Assembly (NCBI GenBank): GCA_000934455.1
Contig: KN889078.1
Coordinates: forward strand, 50,909 to 74,699
Reading direction: 5' to 3'
DNA length: 23,791 bases
Source: Apostichopus parvimensis
Lineage: Eukaryota > Echinodermata > Holothuroidea > Aspidochirotida > Stichopodidae
Part shown: in pieces, positions 1-9,839 of the stretch
How the letters are laid out: the number at the start of each line of letters is the position of its first letter
Numbering within the stretch: position 1 is the first letter of the stretch
Made by a program: the position numbers and the translations under genes
Notes under the pieces: generated by a model
What the model was told of the DNA's origin: nothing
Database searches by the model: none
Seen by the model: the letters and a program-made list of their open reading frames with translations, nothing else

Positions 1-59
1 TATTTGATAGAGCTGTTGTGGGGGAATAATTTCGATTAGGGTTGTGCACATTTGTCTGC

Positions 60-143
60 AAAAACGACAAAAAAGTGAACTAAGATTTGGGAAAAAGTGG
101 GGGGGCAAGTGCCCCCTCTTGCCCCCCCGTAATCCCGCCACTG
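60..143 (-). repeat. End of a degraded interspersed repeat (CAGTGGCGGGATTACG type)
   Basis: Read on the minus strand from 143, the sequence begins CAGTGGCGGGATTACG and continues into G-rich sequence. Arms GGGGGGGCAAG (99-109) and CTTGCCCCCCC (118-128) form a perfect 11-bp inverted repeat with an 8-nt spacer. I recognise this from memory as typical of terminal sequences of non-autonomous DNA transposons in marine invertebrates. No partner end was found nearby, so it looks like a solitary fragment. Confidence 0.5.
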
Positions 144-383
144 CATGCCTACATCTATTCGTTTATTCCATTTAATGTCCACGTATATACTTGATTAAAT
201 TCCCATATTATATCAAATTTTGAGGAGGTATAGATGACCTTTAAATATGCAAGGTATATCATTTATTACTTTCAATCGAAGACTGCAAACCAATAAAATG
301 GAATGATTTAATTTACACGCTTTGACATTTCAAGTTGGTCATGCTTATTAATGGTGTTATTTCAGACAAACATATCACGCACA

Positions 384-419
<36 letters not shown>

Positions 420-2269
420 CATAAAGTGGTGCGTATCAGCATGTATATGACTATATAGGAAAACTATAGGAAATACTTTACAGCAAATAACACGTTGAAA
501 GGGAAGGGGGGGGGGTATTGGAAAGTAGAGGGTGGAGCCCCCTCTCACCTCTAACCTCTCACCTCCACCCTGACTCTTTTAACATCTATGAATTAACGAT
601 ATCTAAGCTGACAATATTAATCAATCAGTGAAAGGCAGAAAGGGTCTACGAATCCACCCCCCCCCCCTCCTCCTCCTCCTTAATCCTCACCTTAGAAGTA
701 TATTAATTGCCATGAAAAAAATTCACAGAGCCAAGCAGGCCCGCATCCAAGAATCTCGTGTTGGGGATGGGGGAGGTGAAGGTGGGGCACCTATAATTTC
801 ACGAGAGGCACAAACTTGTGTCATGTAACTTGTGACGTTTTTGTCAAAATGTTGTTGGTACAAATGGGGTCGCATTGGCCTGTATGGGGGACGGCAACGT
901 TGCCCCTGTGACGTAGTGATGATGAATGTTCAGTGCGATTGATCCTATGACGTCATTCAAATGATATTAAATACAACCGTGAATGTATGAATTATGAATT
1001 GGGTGACTGCGGGGATATATCGGGTAATCCATACATCGCTCTAGGGTTACTTTAAACTACATAAACAAACTAACCGACTTGATCAGGGAGGTCAAGTAGC
1101 ATACAGGCTTCCCTGCCCCACTTCACCTACACTAGCCTAACCCACATCTTGTAAACCAATGCATACGTTTGGATTAACCAGATTTAAGCATTATGTTTTT
1201 AATTAGAAGGCCATTGTTATAGAAGTGGCTTCCCTCTCCCTACATATGCAAAGTGAGGTTATCTATGCTTTCATATCAAAACCAATAATATTGCTATAGT
1301 ATACTTCAGCTTATTTGTTTGTTTTTCTTCCTTTCTCTATTTATCACGTGATCTTTTCGTGACGTAATTTCAAGGTAAGATTCCGTTCGAATTGATCAAT
1401 AACACTTGCTGCTAATCATTCAAAGCTCGCTATGTCGCATATTTATCTAACGAACCTAAAAATGGCATTCAACCGAGAAGTTAATTTAACGCATTCAAAT
1501 ATAATTATCTAGACATGTGCTTGCCCAGCGTGACGTCATTAATTCGCTGGTGGACGTCATTGTGGCTGTAGCTGATGTATTTACTGGAGTGTGATTGTGT
1601 GTGAATGACCGCAGGATTGTATTGATACTTCAGTGTAGGTAGACAAATAACGTTTTATAGTTGTTTCAAATTCAGTTTGACGGACGTTAATGTCCATCAA
1701 TTAATTGGGTTCTTCGTTTTGTTTATTTATTTGTCCCGCTCGGTCTACCGAATGGGTAACACCTATCCCAGGTGTGACATCCATTTCCTTGCCCCCCCCC
1801 CCACCTATTATGCCTTCCCTTGAGGATCCTCTCACAATGGGAAGTTTCATACATACATCCATAATCCAGACTTTTACACATTATTTATGCTCTGGTCATC
1901 AACGCATCAGGGAAATATTTATATGTTCTTTGGGCGATGGAAAACAAGCTCACGTGAAATCAAGCAAAGATTATTCAGTGTGAAAGTATGCTTTGTCATT
2001 GTAATGAAATATTACGATTTTGGCTTCTATACGATTCTTAGCATATAAAGAAAGAAAGCGACGAATTGATCCTGAGGGGCCTTACCCTACGGCATGAATA
2101 AATAACAAACAAGGTAATTTATCTTTACACGGTATCTAACATAATACAGAATGAAAAACACTAAAGATTACACAACAAAATTACACAATCGCCCTCACTT
2201 GTTTGATCTCGTTTTCCTTCTTTTCGAAATCAATCCTAATTACTAACATAAAAAACTTACCAATGAGAC
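144..2269. other. Intergenic stretch, no gene seen
   Basis: AT-rich DNA with no recognisable coding region. It contains the CA microsatellite (385-416), G10 at 506-515, a hairpin of AGGGTGGAG (529-537) with CTCCACCCT (563-571), C11 at 657-667 followed by TCC repeats, and C11 at 1792-1802. Several CRE-like TGACGT sites lie between 833 and 1559. Reading frames of 66 and 92 codons here run through these low-complexity tracts and look accidental. Confidence 0.6.
385..416. repeat. (CA)16 microsatellite
   Basis: Sixteen uninterrupted CA dinucleotides. A perfect array of this length is expected to be length-polymorphic. Confidence 0.97.
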
Positions 2270-2297
2270 TTTGCATGCATGCATGCATGCATGCAAA
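2270..2297. repeat. (GCAT)n array forming a 28-bp perfect palindrome
   Basis: Five full GCAT units plus flanking TTTGC and GCAAA make a sequence identical to its own reverse complement over 28 bp. The right end, ATGCAAAT (2291-2298), is a perfect octamer motif as bound by POU-domain factors. The left end is a 7/8 match on the other strand. Functional meaning is unknown. Confidence 0.95.
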
Positions 2298-5200
2298 TCA
2301 TTCGAACTATTTCTAGAAAGAAAAATACATTTTGTTCATCGCATCCCGAAAGAATAAAACCTGATCTTTCGTTTTGTCTCATATTTCTGATAGTTGGATG
2401 TTGATTACAGTTCTCGTCAAGGATGGAGTTATATTTATTTTACACTTTTATAAATGAAATTGCATTTCTTGTTCATACATTACTTTATTCATCTTTAAAC
2501 CTTTTCGTACTTTTTTTTCTTTCTCGGTTACAATTTGTCAATTTTGGGGAGCTTTTGTTTCGCCTTCCTCCCTAAGGAAGTACAGTATTATCTTTCGTTC
2601 AAGGATACATATAGCCTGCACTCTTCCAAGTTATGTTTACCATTTTTAGTCAGACTTCAATCTCGAATGTTGTTACTATTGAAATGAAACAAAACTGACG
2701 ATCTGCATTTGTCGAGTTACTTGTTTCGACAGCTGTTTTATTTCCTTCACTTTTACTGCTTTTCTTTTGCCCTCTGAATACTACAAATTGATTGCAATAT
2801 TTGACTCCGTCTTGCACAAAACAATTTTCTTCTGATAAGAAATGGGCCGGGTAGACGCAGCTTATTAGCATTCTCTATTAATTTACGTCACAAATAAAGC
2901 CAACGTCCCTTCCAAGTGAAAAACGTTTCGATAGAATTAATGATTGCATAACTATATTATACTATACTAACTATATTGAATAATTTACACAGCAGAATTG
3001 ACAAACAGGTGTCAATTCTTTTGCAAAAGAAAATCAAACATAAATAAGAAAAAAAGTAAAATATATGCCCATAAACATATATTTAGTTGCTTAATAGAAA
3101 GTTCTCGTTATCTTTCGAAAATTGGAAAATAAATCCAATAACTATAGGCGAAATATGATATTAATATTTGACAAGAGAAGATGAGAGATAACGAAACCTG
3201 GAGCAGAGAGCTGTCCTGTTTCAGAAATTCACAAGTTTTCCAAGATATCTGTCATTAAAGTACTTAGCCAGTTCAGGAAAAGTTCATCATTACAATCTTT
3301 CAGTTAATGGCAATATATTATTCCATGTGATTTGTGTGTTGTGCATGAGATGTTAAAATAGTGCATGATTTAACCCTACGTGTGTCTATAATTGCTAGTC
3401 CAGTAACATTGACTGACAAACCTGTCTTTCAAATTGTTTACATTTTGTGACCTTTTTAAAGCAAACCATGATATTTATTGAAACAATTTATTTTCTAATT
3501 GTAATATTATTAATTAATTATTTTAATAGAAGAAACTAGAAACCATGCTAAACTAATGAAATAGACTTCATAATTCATAAATTTCCATTTAGAACATAAT
3601 TTACTCGTCAATGGAGAGGAACGGTGGAGAGAGGATAGGGGGAGGGGGAGGGGAGGGGGGATGGTAGGCGCTGGAATTGATGTTCTTTTATATCAGTTTA
3701 TGAAACATAACCAGCTCTATTTTAGTAGCTATCAATATTACAGATTATTGTTCCAAAAATGAAAACTTTATGTTTATCTGATTAGCTATAGGTTGCTGCT
3801 TCTACACCCGTGATTCTAGGAAATTCGTTAATTAGCGTAACCCTACCCTCTCCCCCTCCTTCACTTACCAGGGGTGAGGAGAATGTATGCATGTCCTTGT
3901 ACAATCATCAATACCTTTTCATACATACTCCGCCTGCATGGCATGAACAATTTTACGATACCGTTTGTTTATATTTTCCAGACCTACTCGTAATATTTAA
4001 TACGCATAAATGTTTGATAACCAGCACGTGATTCGTGTAACCTGAAGCAAGGCTTTCAAGAGGGAAAATGATTTAATAACATACCGTTGTTATATTAAAG
4101 GATGATAATCGGGTTTTACTTGCGGAAACGGTATCCACATTGTCTGTTAGGGTAATAGATACAGAGTACACATGATGTGACTGAAGAAAAAAAAGATGTT
4201 TAACTGACACCAATATTGGCAAACAGTTACACCATGCAGGTGCTACATTTTTGGAGAAAACCTTACAAAATCGATGAAATAAATTTACAGAAGAACGCCT
4301 TATGGTATTCTTCCTGTTATACCAGAGGCAAATGTTCATAGTTAACGGCATTTTGTCATGTAAACACATTTTCGGTTTGTAACATGACACCAAAATCGAT
4401 GTTACAAGTCCTTGAGCAGATCTTTGTGTTTCTTTGAAAAATGCAAGTTCGAAAATTTGCCCTGTCTGATACAAGTTATATTAACCATAATTACGGTCAG
4501 AAAAGAACGTGATTTCCCTGAAAAGCAGTTGTGTCGACTTGACGTAATTGGACAAGGTATCTTCTTTCATCTTCAATAAAGCTTATCAATGGGAAACAAA
4601 GTTTATGACTAGAAAAGGAATAAAGTATAACTGGACTTTATTATCAAGTTGGCGCAAAGATTTAGATCGGCGAAAATTTTAAAAGTGAAAATAACCGAAA
4701 AGAACCTTTTAAAAGTATGATACATGCAGGGTGATTTCTACTTTGTTTATTTGTTGAAGCATTTTTTTTTTCTCACTTTTTTGAATATTTGTGAAAAAGC
4801 CGATTTAGTCTTGTGATTTACGTATAGGAGTTATCAAGGTTTTATTTAACTAGCCTAATATAAAAAACACGTTTAATTTATGTTATACTCGCTAGGTCTG
4901 AGCAAAAGTCTATCAAACACGGAAAACTGTTTAATGATATAGGCCTAGCTGTATAGTGCAAGCGAAACACATTTGTTTAAGTATGATACATTCTCATATG
5001 TAAATTCGATATTACCTAACATAAAATGAATATTATATTACATTTTGCAATGAATTTAAAAGAAAATGTATGTCTCAAAGCAATATTTTCGAAACACAAA
5101 GCACTTTCCCATGACCATGATAATTTAGAGAAACTCCTTCGCCTATAAATTTAAAGTGTTTAAGCCAATCGAACTAATAACTGAAATTTGTTTTAGTGTT

Positions 5201-5418
5201 GTGTTTATTGTTTTGATAGGTACAAGACCCATTCTGCACAATATTTTGACAATATTTTGGTCAAAAATTTAGTTGAAGTTACATAATTTTCAAGGACAAA
5301 GGTTTATTCTTCTTCACTGTCTGCACAATTACTTGTTAAAAAAAAGAAACAGTACTGTCAACTTTACACAAAGGTTTCTCATTGTACTGAAAACCGAGAA
5401 AGAAATCAACGCTTAACA
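2298..5418. other. Intergenic stretch, no gene seen
   Basis: Plain AT-rich DNA. The minus-strand frames at 2650-2871 (73 codons) and 4073-4474 (133 codons) match no family I recognise and lie in unstructured sequence. The only structured element is the G-rich tract at 3638-3660. A small exact tandem of ACAATATTTTG sits at 5238-5259. Confidence 0.6.
3638..3660 (+). other. G-quadruplex-forming motif
   Basis: Four runs of 4-6 guanines separated by single adenines within 23 nt, a near-ideal intramolecular G-quadruplex pattern. It is embedded in a wider purine-rich stretch from about 3612. No gene lies close by. Confidence 0.8.
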
Positions 5419-5583
5419 CCCCCCCCCCCCCCCCCCCCGATCCTCCAAAAGAACCCAAAGCTTGAAATGCAATATTTTGAGTAAAGATACTCCCTAGATC
5501 GCCGGAAACGACCCTTTTCGCCCCTCCCCCCCCCCCCCCCCCCCCCCTCCCCCCCCCCCCCCCCCGCCCGGCCCGATCCTCCG
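5419..5583. repeat. Doubled poly-C block with repeat fragments
   Basis: C20 at 5419-5438 is followed by GATCCTCC (5439). A second C-rich block at about 5520-5573 is again followed by GATCCTCC (5574). Between them, AGATCGCCGGAAACGACCC (from about 5494) resembles AGATCACCGGAAATGGCTC in the repeat copy at 7931-8090, so these are probably pieces of the same interspersed family. The glycine-rich minus-strand frame through here is an artefact of the C run. Confidence 0.65.
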
Positions 5584-6188
5584 CCCGCCCTCTCCCAATG
5601 AAAAGTATAAGTTTAGTGGTATTTGTCCGTAATGGATCGACTGTACTGTCATGAACATTTCACTGATTTTTATAAGAGTTTTGTCACGGAGTGAAGAATA
5701 TAACCTGTAGTTTATAATCACTGGCATTGTTTGTTTGTTTTTTCGCTTCTTGGCCTGATTCTCTCGAAGCTGAATTCAACCCTATAATTCCTGCAGACTT
5801 TAACCTACATTTACAGTTACACAGTGTCTAATATAGTTTGTGTTTTTATATCTCTATTTTTAAAATCATTTCTCTGAATTGGAAATTCATACACGTTGTA
5901 TGATAACCTAGTTATTATTCATCAGTTTAATCATCTTGAGTAAAATCACTGTCAGAGAGAAGGAGTACTGTTTATTTGGCTAAATTATAATTTCATATTT
6001 GATGGATGGGGGGGGGGGAGGGTTTGGCGAAAAATGATAATTTAAGTTATGAATGTAAAGGTTATCCTTCACTAAAATGATTGCCAGGTATATAGAAGAT
6101 TTAAAGAAAGTTAGAATTTTAACGAGACCGCATGCTTTCAATAGGCTTTTATTCAGAAACACTTGAATTAGCAGCACACGTTGAAACC
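5584..6188. other. Intergenic stretch, no gene seen
   Basis: AT-rich sequence with an 11-nt G run at 6008-6018. No coding, RNA or repeat structure was recognised. Confidence 0.55.
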
Positions 6189-6338
6189 GGTATAGTGTAG
6201 AATATCCTCCGAAGGGTCCTATCCGTGGGTGGTATTATAATCTAGTGTAATACTCAAGGGGATATTCTATACCAGTCTAGAATTTCCCCAATAGCATAAT
6301 ACATACGACCATAGAAAATACACTAGGGGAAATTTGTC
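6189..6338. repeat. Multi-hairpin inverted-repeat region, possible MITE
   Basis: GGTATAG...AATATCCTC (6189-6209) is complementary to GGGGATATTCTATACC (6258-6273) apart from a four-base insertion and one mismatch. Inside it, GTATTATA (6232-6239) faces TGTAATAC (6246-6253). Immediately downstream, AATTTCCCC (6281-6289) faces GGGGAAATT (6326-6334). Stacked inverted repeats like this are typical of foldback or MITE remnants, but no clear target-site duplication was seen. Confidence 0.4.
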
Positions 6339-6726
6339 TATTATAGTATCACAATACTTATACAATTTATGATATGATCAATAACGTTACTTTATACCCT
6401 AAATTCACCCATTCTCGACATTTTGACATGTATGGAAATAAATTCCTGATGAAAATATTTCTTGTACGGGCACCAATGAAACACTATAAAGTTAGCAATA
6501 AGTCAGTCATATATATAGCGTAAGTTAGTTCGCTATACAAAAGAGGGATAATATTTATTCATAGTGTACATTTTTTCCACGGAGGGTCAACAATATAGTT
6601 GAGGACATCCTCTGGATAATATGCCCAAATTCTACACCGTCACACTGGCGGTTTTTTCGGATATGAAGCCATTCCGGATAGCGCAGTTTCGTACACTTGA
6701 TTGTAGATTGTCATTCGTATGGGATG

Positions 6727-6824
6727 TACATACATATTCAACTTGTTACATAATTGTGAAAACACATGTATGCATATTACAACGTGTTACATAATGTGAA
6801 AACATACATATTTCAACGTGTTAC
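6727..6824 (+). repeat. Minisatellite, 34-41 bp unit, array A
   Basis: About 2.5 degenerate copies. GTTACA anchors occur at 6745, 6786 and 6820 (spacings 41 and 34). The unit runs roughly CAACGTGTTACATAATGTG, AAAACACATGTATG, CATATT. The same unit, in the same orientation, makes up array B at 7307-7456. Confidence 0.85.
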
Positions 6825-7306
6825 AAATTTAACTATTGCACAAACGTCAACCAGCAAACACACACGAAGAAAGCATTTAACTTATAATGTATAAGCACCA
6901 ACATACCTCTTTTAGCCCTTTAACATCAAGAACATCAAAAAACCACTTCAACTGGTCCCTATTTCAAACAGCAATACTTTCTAACCATTTCACGAGATAC
7001 AAGTACTTTCAGATGGCTAAATATCTGGCATGTAAAATATACTAGTAGACGCATCCAACACCAGTAGTCCTTTTTTTGTGTGCGCCCAATATATATGTAT
7101 ATACACCAAATGGACACTGAAAAGGACTAATTACGTAACACAAAATCACGAGGGTTCAACAACCCAATCACGCAAGGACTTCGTTCAAACGTGGACGAAT
7201 AAATACGCAGCTGAATCTGAACAATTTGAAGTATGGCCAAACAAAGTTACACCAAATATTACGTAACAGACAACACTAAGGAAACTCACAAAATACATTT
7301 CACTAT
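6825..7306. other. Spacer between the two minisatellite arrays
   Basis: About 480 bp of A/C-rich sequence on this strand. Two short + strand frames (62 codons from 7078, 75 codons from 7233) run through here and into array B; neither resembles a known protein. The A/C-rich strand bias continues into the arrays, suggesting arrays and spacer share one origin. Confidence 0.4.
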
Positions 7307-7456
7307 ACACATGCATATTACAACAGTTACATATGTGAAAACACATATACATTACAACATGTTACATAATTGTGAAAACACATGTATACATATTTCAACT
7401 TGTTACATATTTGTGAACACACATATATATTACAACGTGTTACATCATGTGAAATC
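7307..7456 (+). repeat. Minisatellite, 35-41 bp unit, array B
   Basis: About 3.7 degenerate copies with GTTACA anchors at 7326, 7361, 7402 and 7439 (spacings 35, 41, 37). A 27-bp stretch beginning at the anchor at 7361 is identical to array A starting at 6745, so the arrays are clearly related. Confidence 0.87.
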
Positions 7457-7657
7457 ATAGTATGATGGTATACAGTTAATTCGCGTAAGAGTAAGAACAT
7501 TAATGTTCTTTTAAAAGATGACAATGATGACGATCTCGCTGCGTTTTTCTCTGTGATTAATTAGTTCTATCCTCCAGCTATATGTGATTTAATTGATGGT
7601 ATGACCAGAAGTCCCTGTAAAGGTCGTGAATCAAACTGCTCGAAGCAAGGAAAATTT

Positions 7658-7905
7658 CCCTAACTTCGCGCATGCGTTGAAGTTGACTGTAAATTTCCGC
7701 TAAATGGGTGAAATATTCCGCAAGAGTGTCTCAAAATACAGATTGGATGTTTCTCGTTTCAATGTGGCAAGCTTGGCCGTTTCCTTTAAGGATTTGTAGA
7801 TTAAAATTGCCACTGAAAAAAAAAGTGGTTACAATTTTACTAACGAACACAGCATCTACAGTATCTTCCAGTGCAGCAACATATTTATAATACGCGAAGT
7901 TAGGG
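7658..7905. mobile_element. Possible 248-bp MITE with 13-bp terminal inverted repeats
   Basis: CCCTAACTTCGCG (7658-7670) and its exact reverse complement CGCGAAGTTAGGG (7893-7905) bracket 248 bp. Three further inner bases extend the match with one mismatch. No transposase is present and the 60-codon frame inside is unremarkable. No convincing target-site duplication flanks the ends, so this may be a chance pair or an old element. Confidence 0.4.
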
Positions 7906-7930
7906 CACATTCGAAGTTACCGTATACCAC

Positions 7931-8090
7931 CAGGGGCGTATCCAGGATTTTCTAACCCGGGGGGCGCGAATTACTATCTAAGCGGAGCGCCACCATCGGT
8001 TGGCGCGCAGCGTACAAGAAAATTTCTGGTTTCTATACCCCCCAGATCACCGGAAATGGCTCTTCTCGGGCTTGAAAATGACTAACCAGA
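7931..8090 (+). repeat. Interspersed repeat, copy 1
   Basis: Starts CAGGGGCGTATCCAGGATTT. It shares with copy 2 (9091-9245) the ordered blocks GCGCCACCAT, GTTGGCGCG, AGCGTACAAGAAAATTT, CCCAGATC and CTTGAAA. Divergence between the copies shows the family is old. A shorter fragment of it lies at about 5489-5525. Confidence 0.75.
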
Positions 8091-8580
8091 TGTACACTTT
8101 TGCCTGAGAACCAGATATTTCCCAATAGTTTTTTTTTTTCCATCCATAACCTTTTTGAAGATTGTCACCAGTCACAAATCATGTTCGACCTCATCGCATG
8201 TCCCGTGGATCATTGCTTTTGTAGGTGATTCTACGTCGCGGCCCACAATACCCGACAGCCCCACTTTTCAAGGTTTTCAGCCCATTATTTGTTCAGAATT
8301 TGAAAATTCACTTTTCTCTTGAATAAACTCACTTCAAAACATACCCATAATGTTGCAAAAAATGTCATCTATGGACAACCAATATAGAAAAACCTCCTTC
8401 AACCCCTAACAGACCGGTCAAAATTACACGAGTAGAGGGAAGTATGATGAAGAATGTTGGTGAGGAAATTTTCGAAAATTCAGACATTATTGGTGTACAA
8501 ATATTAAAACCTCTTATAACGGCTATTATAAAACTTGGTTGAAGGAAATTAAAAATAGCAGATATTTCCGAAACCGAACA

Positions 8581-9003
8581 CTACACACATAGGCGTAGGA
8601 GGCGGGGGGGGGGGGGGTGCAGCCCCCCACCCCAACGAAATTTTTTTTTTCTGAAAAATTCGAGCAATATAATAATTAAAATAAAGTTCTAAGCTTGGCC
8701 GACTAATTCGCCATTACTAATGTAAAAGAGAATTCGACATAATTGGACCTCCATGCTTTTTCTCCATCTACATAAGACATTTCGTTGTTTACATTAGCAT
8801 CCCGCGGCATACTGCGCAACTTCCACGGACCGTACGGTACACGATGGCATGCGATGTAATAACCTATGCTTGCTTATATGATATTGACATTAACATGTTG
8901 AACGCGCGCGGAGCGCGCGAAAAATTTAGGTTATAATTTTTCGGGCTAGTCGTTACAGCCCCCAAATCAAATTGGGCTCCTAAGGCTTTGGCTACACACA
9001 TAG
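8581..9003. mobile_element. 0.4-kb insertion flanked by a 12-bp direct repeat
   Basis: CTACACACATAG occurs at 8581-8592 and again at 8992-9003. Just inside are imperfect inverted ends: AGGCGTAGGAGGC (8591-8603), and AGCCTTAGGAGCC on the minus strand (8987-8975), matching at 10 of 13 positions. Near the left end, G14 (8604-8617) is followed by TGCAGCCCCCC; a GC-rich palindromic patch (GCGCGCGGAGCGCGC) lies near 8904. There is no coding capacity. It looks like a small non-autonomous element inserted into the larger repeat nest, with a target duplication of about 10 bp. Confidence 0.6.
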
Positions 9004-9090
9004 ACAGTTTTGAGGCTGTTCATCCTGGAACCGCCATTTTCATGCTCACTGATATGATGTGATATTTGCTGTTTGCTTTACAAATTCGAA

Positions 9091-9245
9091 CAGGCGCGTA
9101 CCGAAGAATTTGCCAAGGGAGGGGCGAAGGCAAACTATCTCAGGGAAGCGCCACCATGAGTTGGCGCGAAGCGTACAAGAAAATTTTCGCCGAAAATGCC
9201 TCCCAGATCGCTTGAAATGACACTTCCCAAGCCTTGAAAGTTGCA
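9091..9245 (+). repeat. Interspersed repeat, copy 2
   Basis: Begins CAGGCGCGTACC, a variant of the copy 1 head, and follows copy 1 block for block in the same orientation through GCGCCACCAT, AGTTGGCGCG, AGCGTACAAGAAAATTT and CTTGAAA. The minus-strand frame across it (66 codons) is not conserved as protein in copy 1. Confidence 0.75.
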
Positions 9246-9299
9246 TCTAAGCATTTTCTATTTTGAAATTACTAGCGATATCATAACAAAAATATGCTC

Positions 9300-9571
9300 G
9301 GGGGGGGGGGGGGGGGTCACCCCCTTCCCGAAATGCGTCATGTTCCCCGACGACTCGGTCGAGACCAGCCACAGTTGGTTTCATAGCACAATTGTTTAAG
9401 GCGTCCATACACACACACGTTATGATAGACGTTATGATAGACCATATATATATAGTATATGTATAGATACATTAGTGAGAGAGGAAAAATGGAAACGTCA
9501 AAAATGGAGTTATCGGTGTAAGGGGTAGGGTGAGGCGCACGCCCCTTCCGAAATCTTCGATCCGTCACTGG
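9300..9571. repeat. G17 run and repeat-end fragments
   Basis: G17 at 9300-9316 is followed by CACCCCCTTCCCGAAAT. A similar CACGCCCCTTCCGAAAT occurs at about 9538, ending in a minus-strand CAGTGACGGATC head at 9571. These look like ends of a second repeat family (CAGTGGCGGATCC type). An exact 12-bp tandem, GTTATGATAGAC, sits at 9419-9442. Confidence 0.5.
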
Positions 9572-9682
9572 CTACCCGACCATGTGTATATAATAGGGAT
9601 CGTGCTGTAATTATGTCACTGTTCCTCTTTCTCTTCCCGGTGTCTTGACGTTTTTCTTTCAGTGTACTCCCTCCTTTTCTCG

Positions 9683-9785
9683 CTTTTCTCTTTCTTCTTT
9701 TTCTTTTCCCTTCCTTCCTCTCCTCCTCCTCTTTTTCCCCCCTCTTTTTTCTCTTTTTTCTTCTTTTTTCTCTCCTCTTTTTCTT
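9683..9785. repeat. 103-nt pure polypyrimidine tract
   Basis: An unbroken run of C and T on the + strand. It abuts the inverted CAGGTGCGTATCCAGG end at 9833 and may be an internal simple-sequence tail of that element. Such tracts can form triplex (H-DNA) structures. Lys/Arg-rich and Phe/Ser-rich frames through it are artefacts of composition. Confidence 0.9.
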
Positions 9786-9839
9786 ACCCGGGGGGCGCGC
9801 GCCCCCAACGCCCCCCCCCTGGATACGCACCTGACCACC

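Larger units (their letters stand above)
7931..9833. mobile_element. Candidate composite or nested non-autonomous DNA transposon
   Basis: CAGGGGCGTATCCAGG at 7931-7946 and its inverse at 9818-9833 (CAGGTGCGTATCCAGG on the minus strand) match at 15 of 16 positions. ACCAC flanks both ends (7926-7930 and 9834-9838), a possible target-site duplication. CAGGG-type ends recall hAT elements, which usually make 8-bp duplications, and only 5 bp match here. No transposase is encoded. The interior carries a second head (9091), a separate insertion (8581-9003) and a 103-nt pyrimidine tract. The outer ends may instead be independent copies in opposite orientation. Confidence 0.42.

Noticed and set aside
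2650..2871. 73-codon minus-strand frame that looks slightly protein-like (several Cys and N-glycosylation sequons)
   Set aside because: Too short to judge, no family resemblance, and no splice or expression evidence. It could be an exon of an unseen gene, but the sequence alone does not support it.
4073..4474. 133-codon minus-strand reading frame
   Set aside because: No recognisable domain, motif or signal peptide, and codon use does not differ from the flanks. A frame of this length is possible by chance in 24 kb read six ways.
5494..5727. Glycine-rich minus-strand frame
   Set aside because: The glycines are poly-C read on the other strand. There is no coding signal outside the run.
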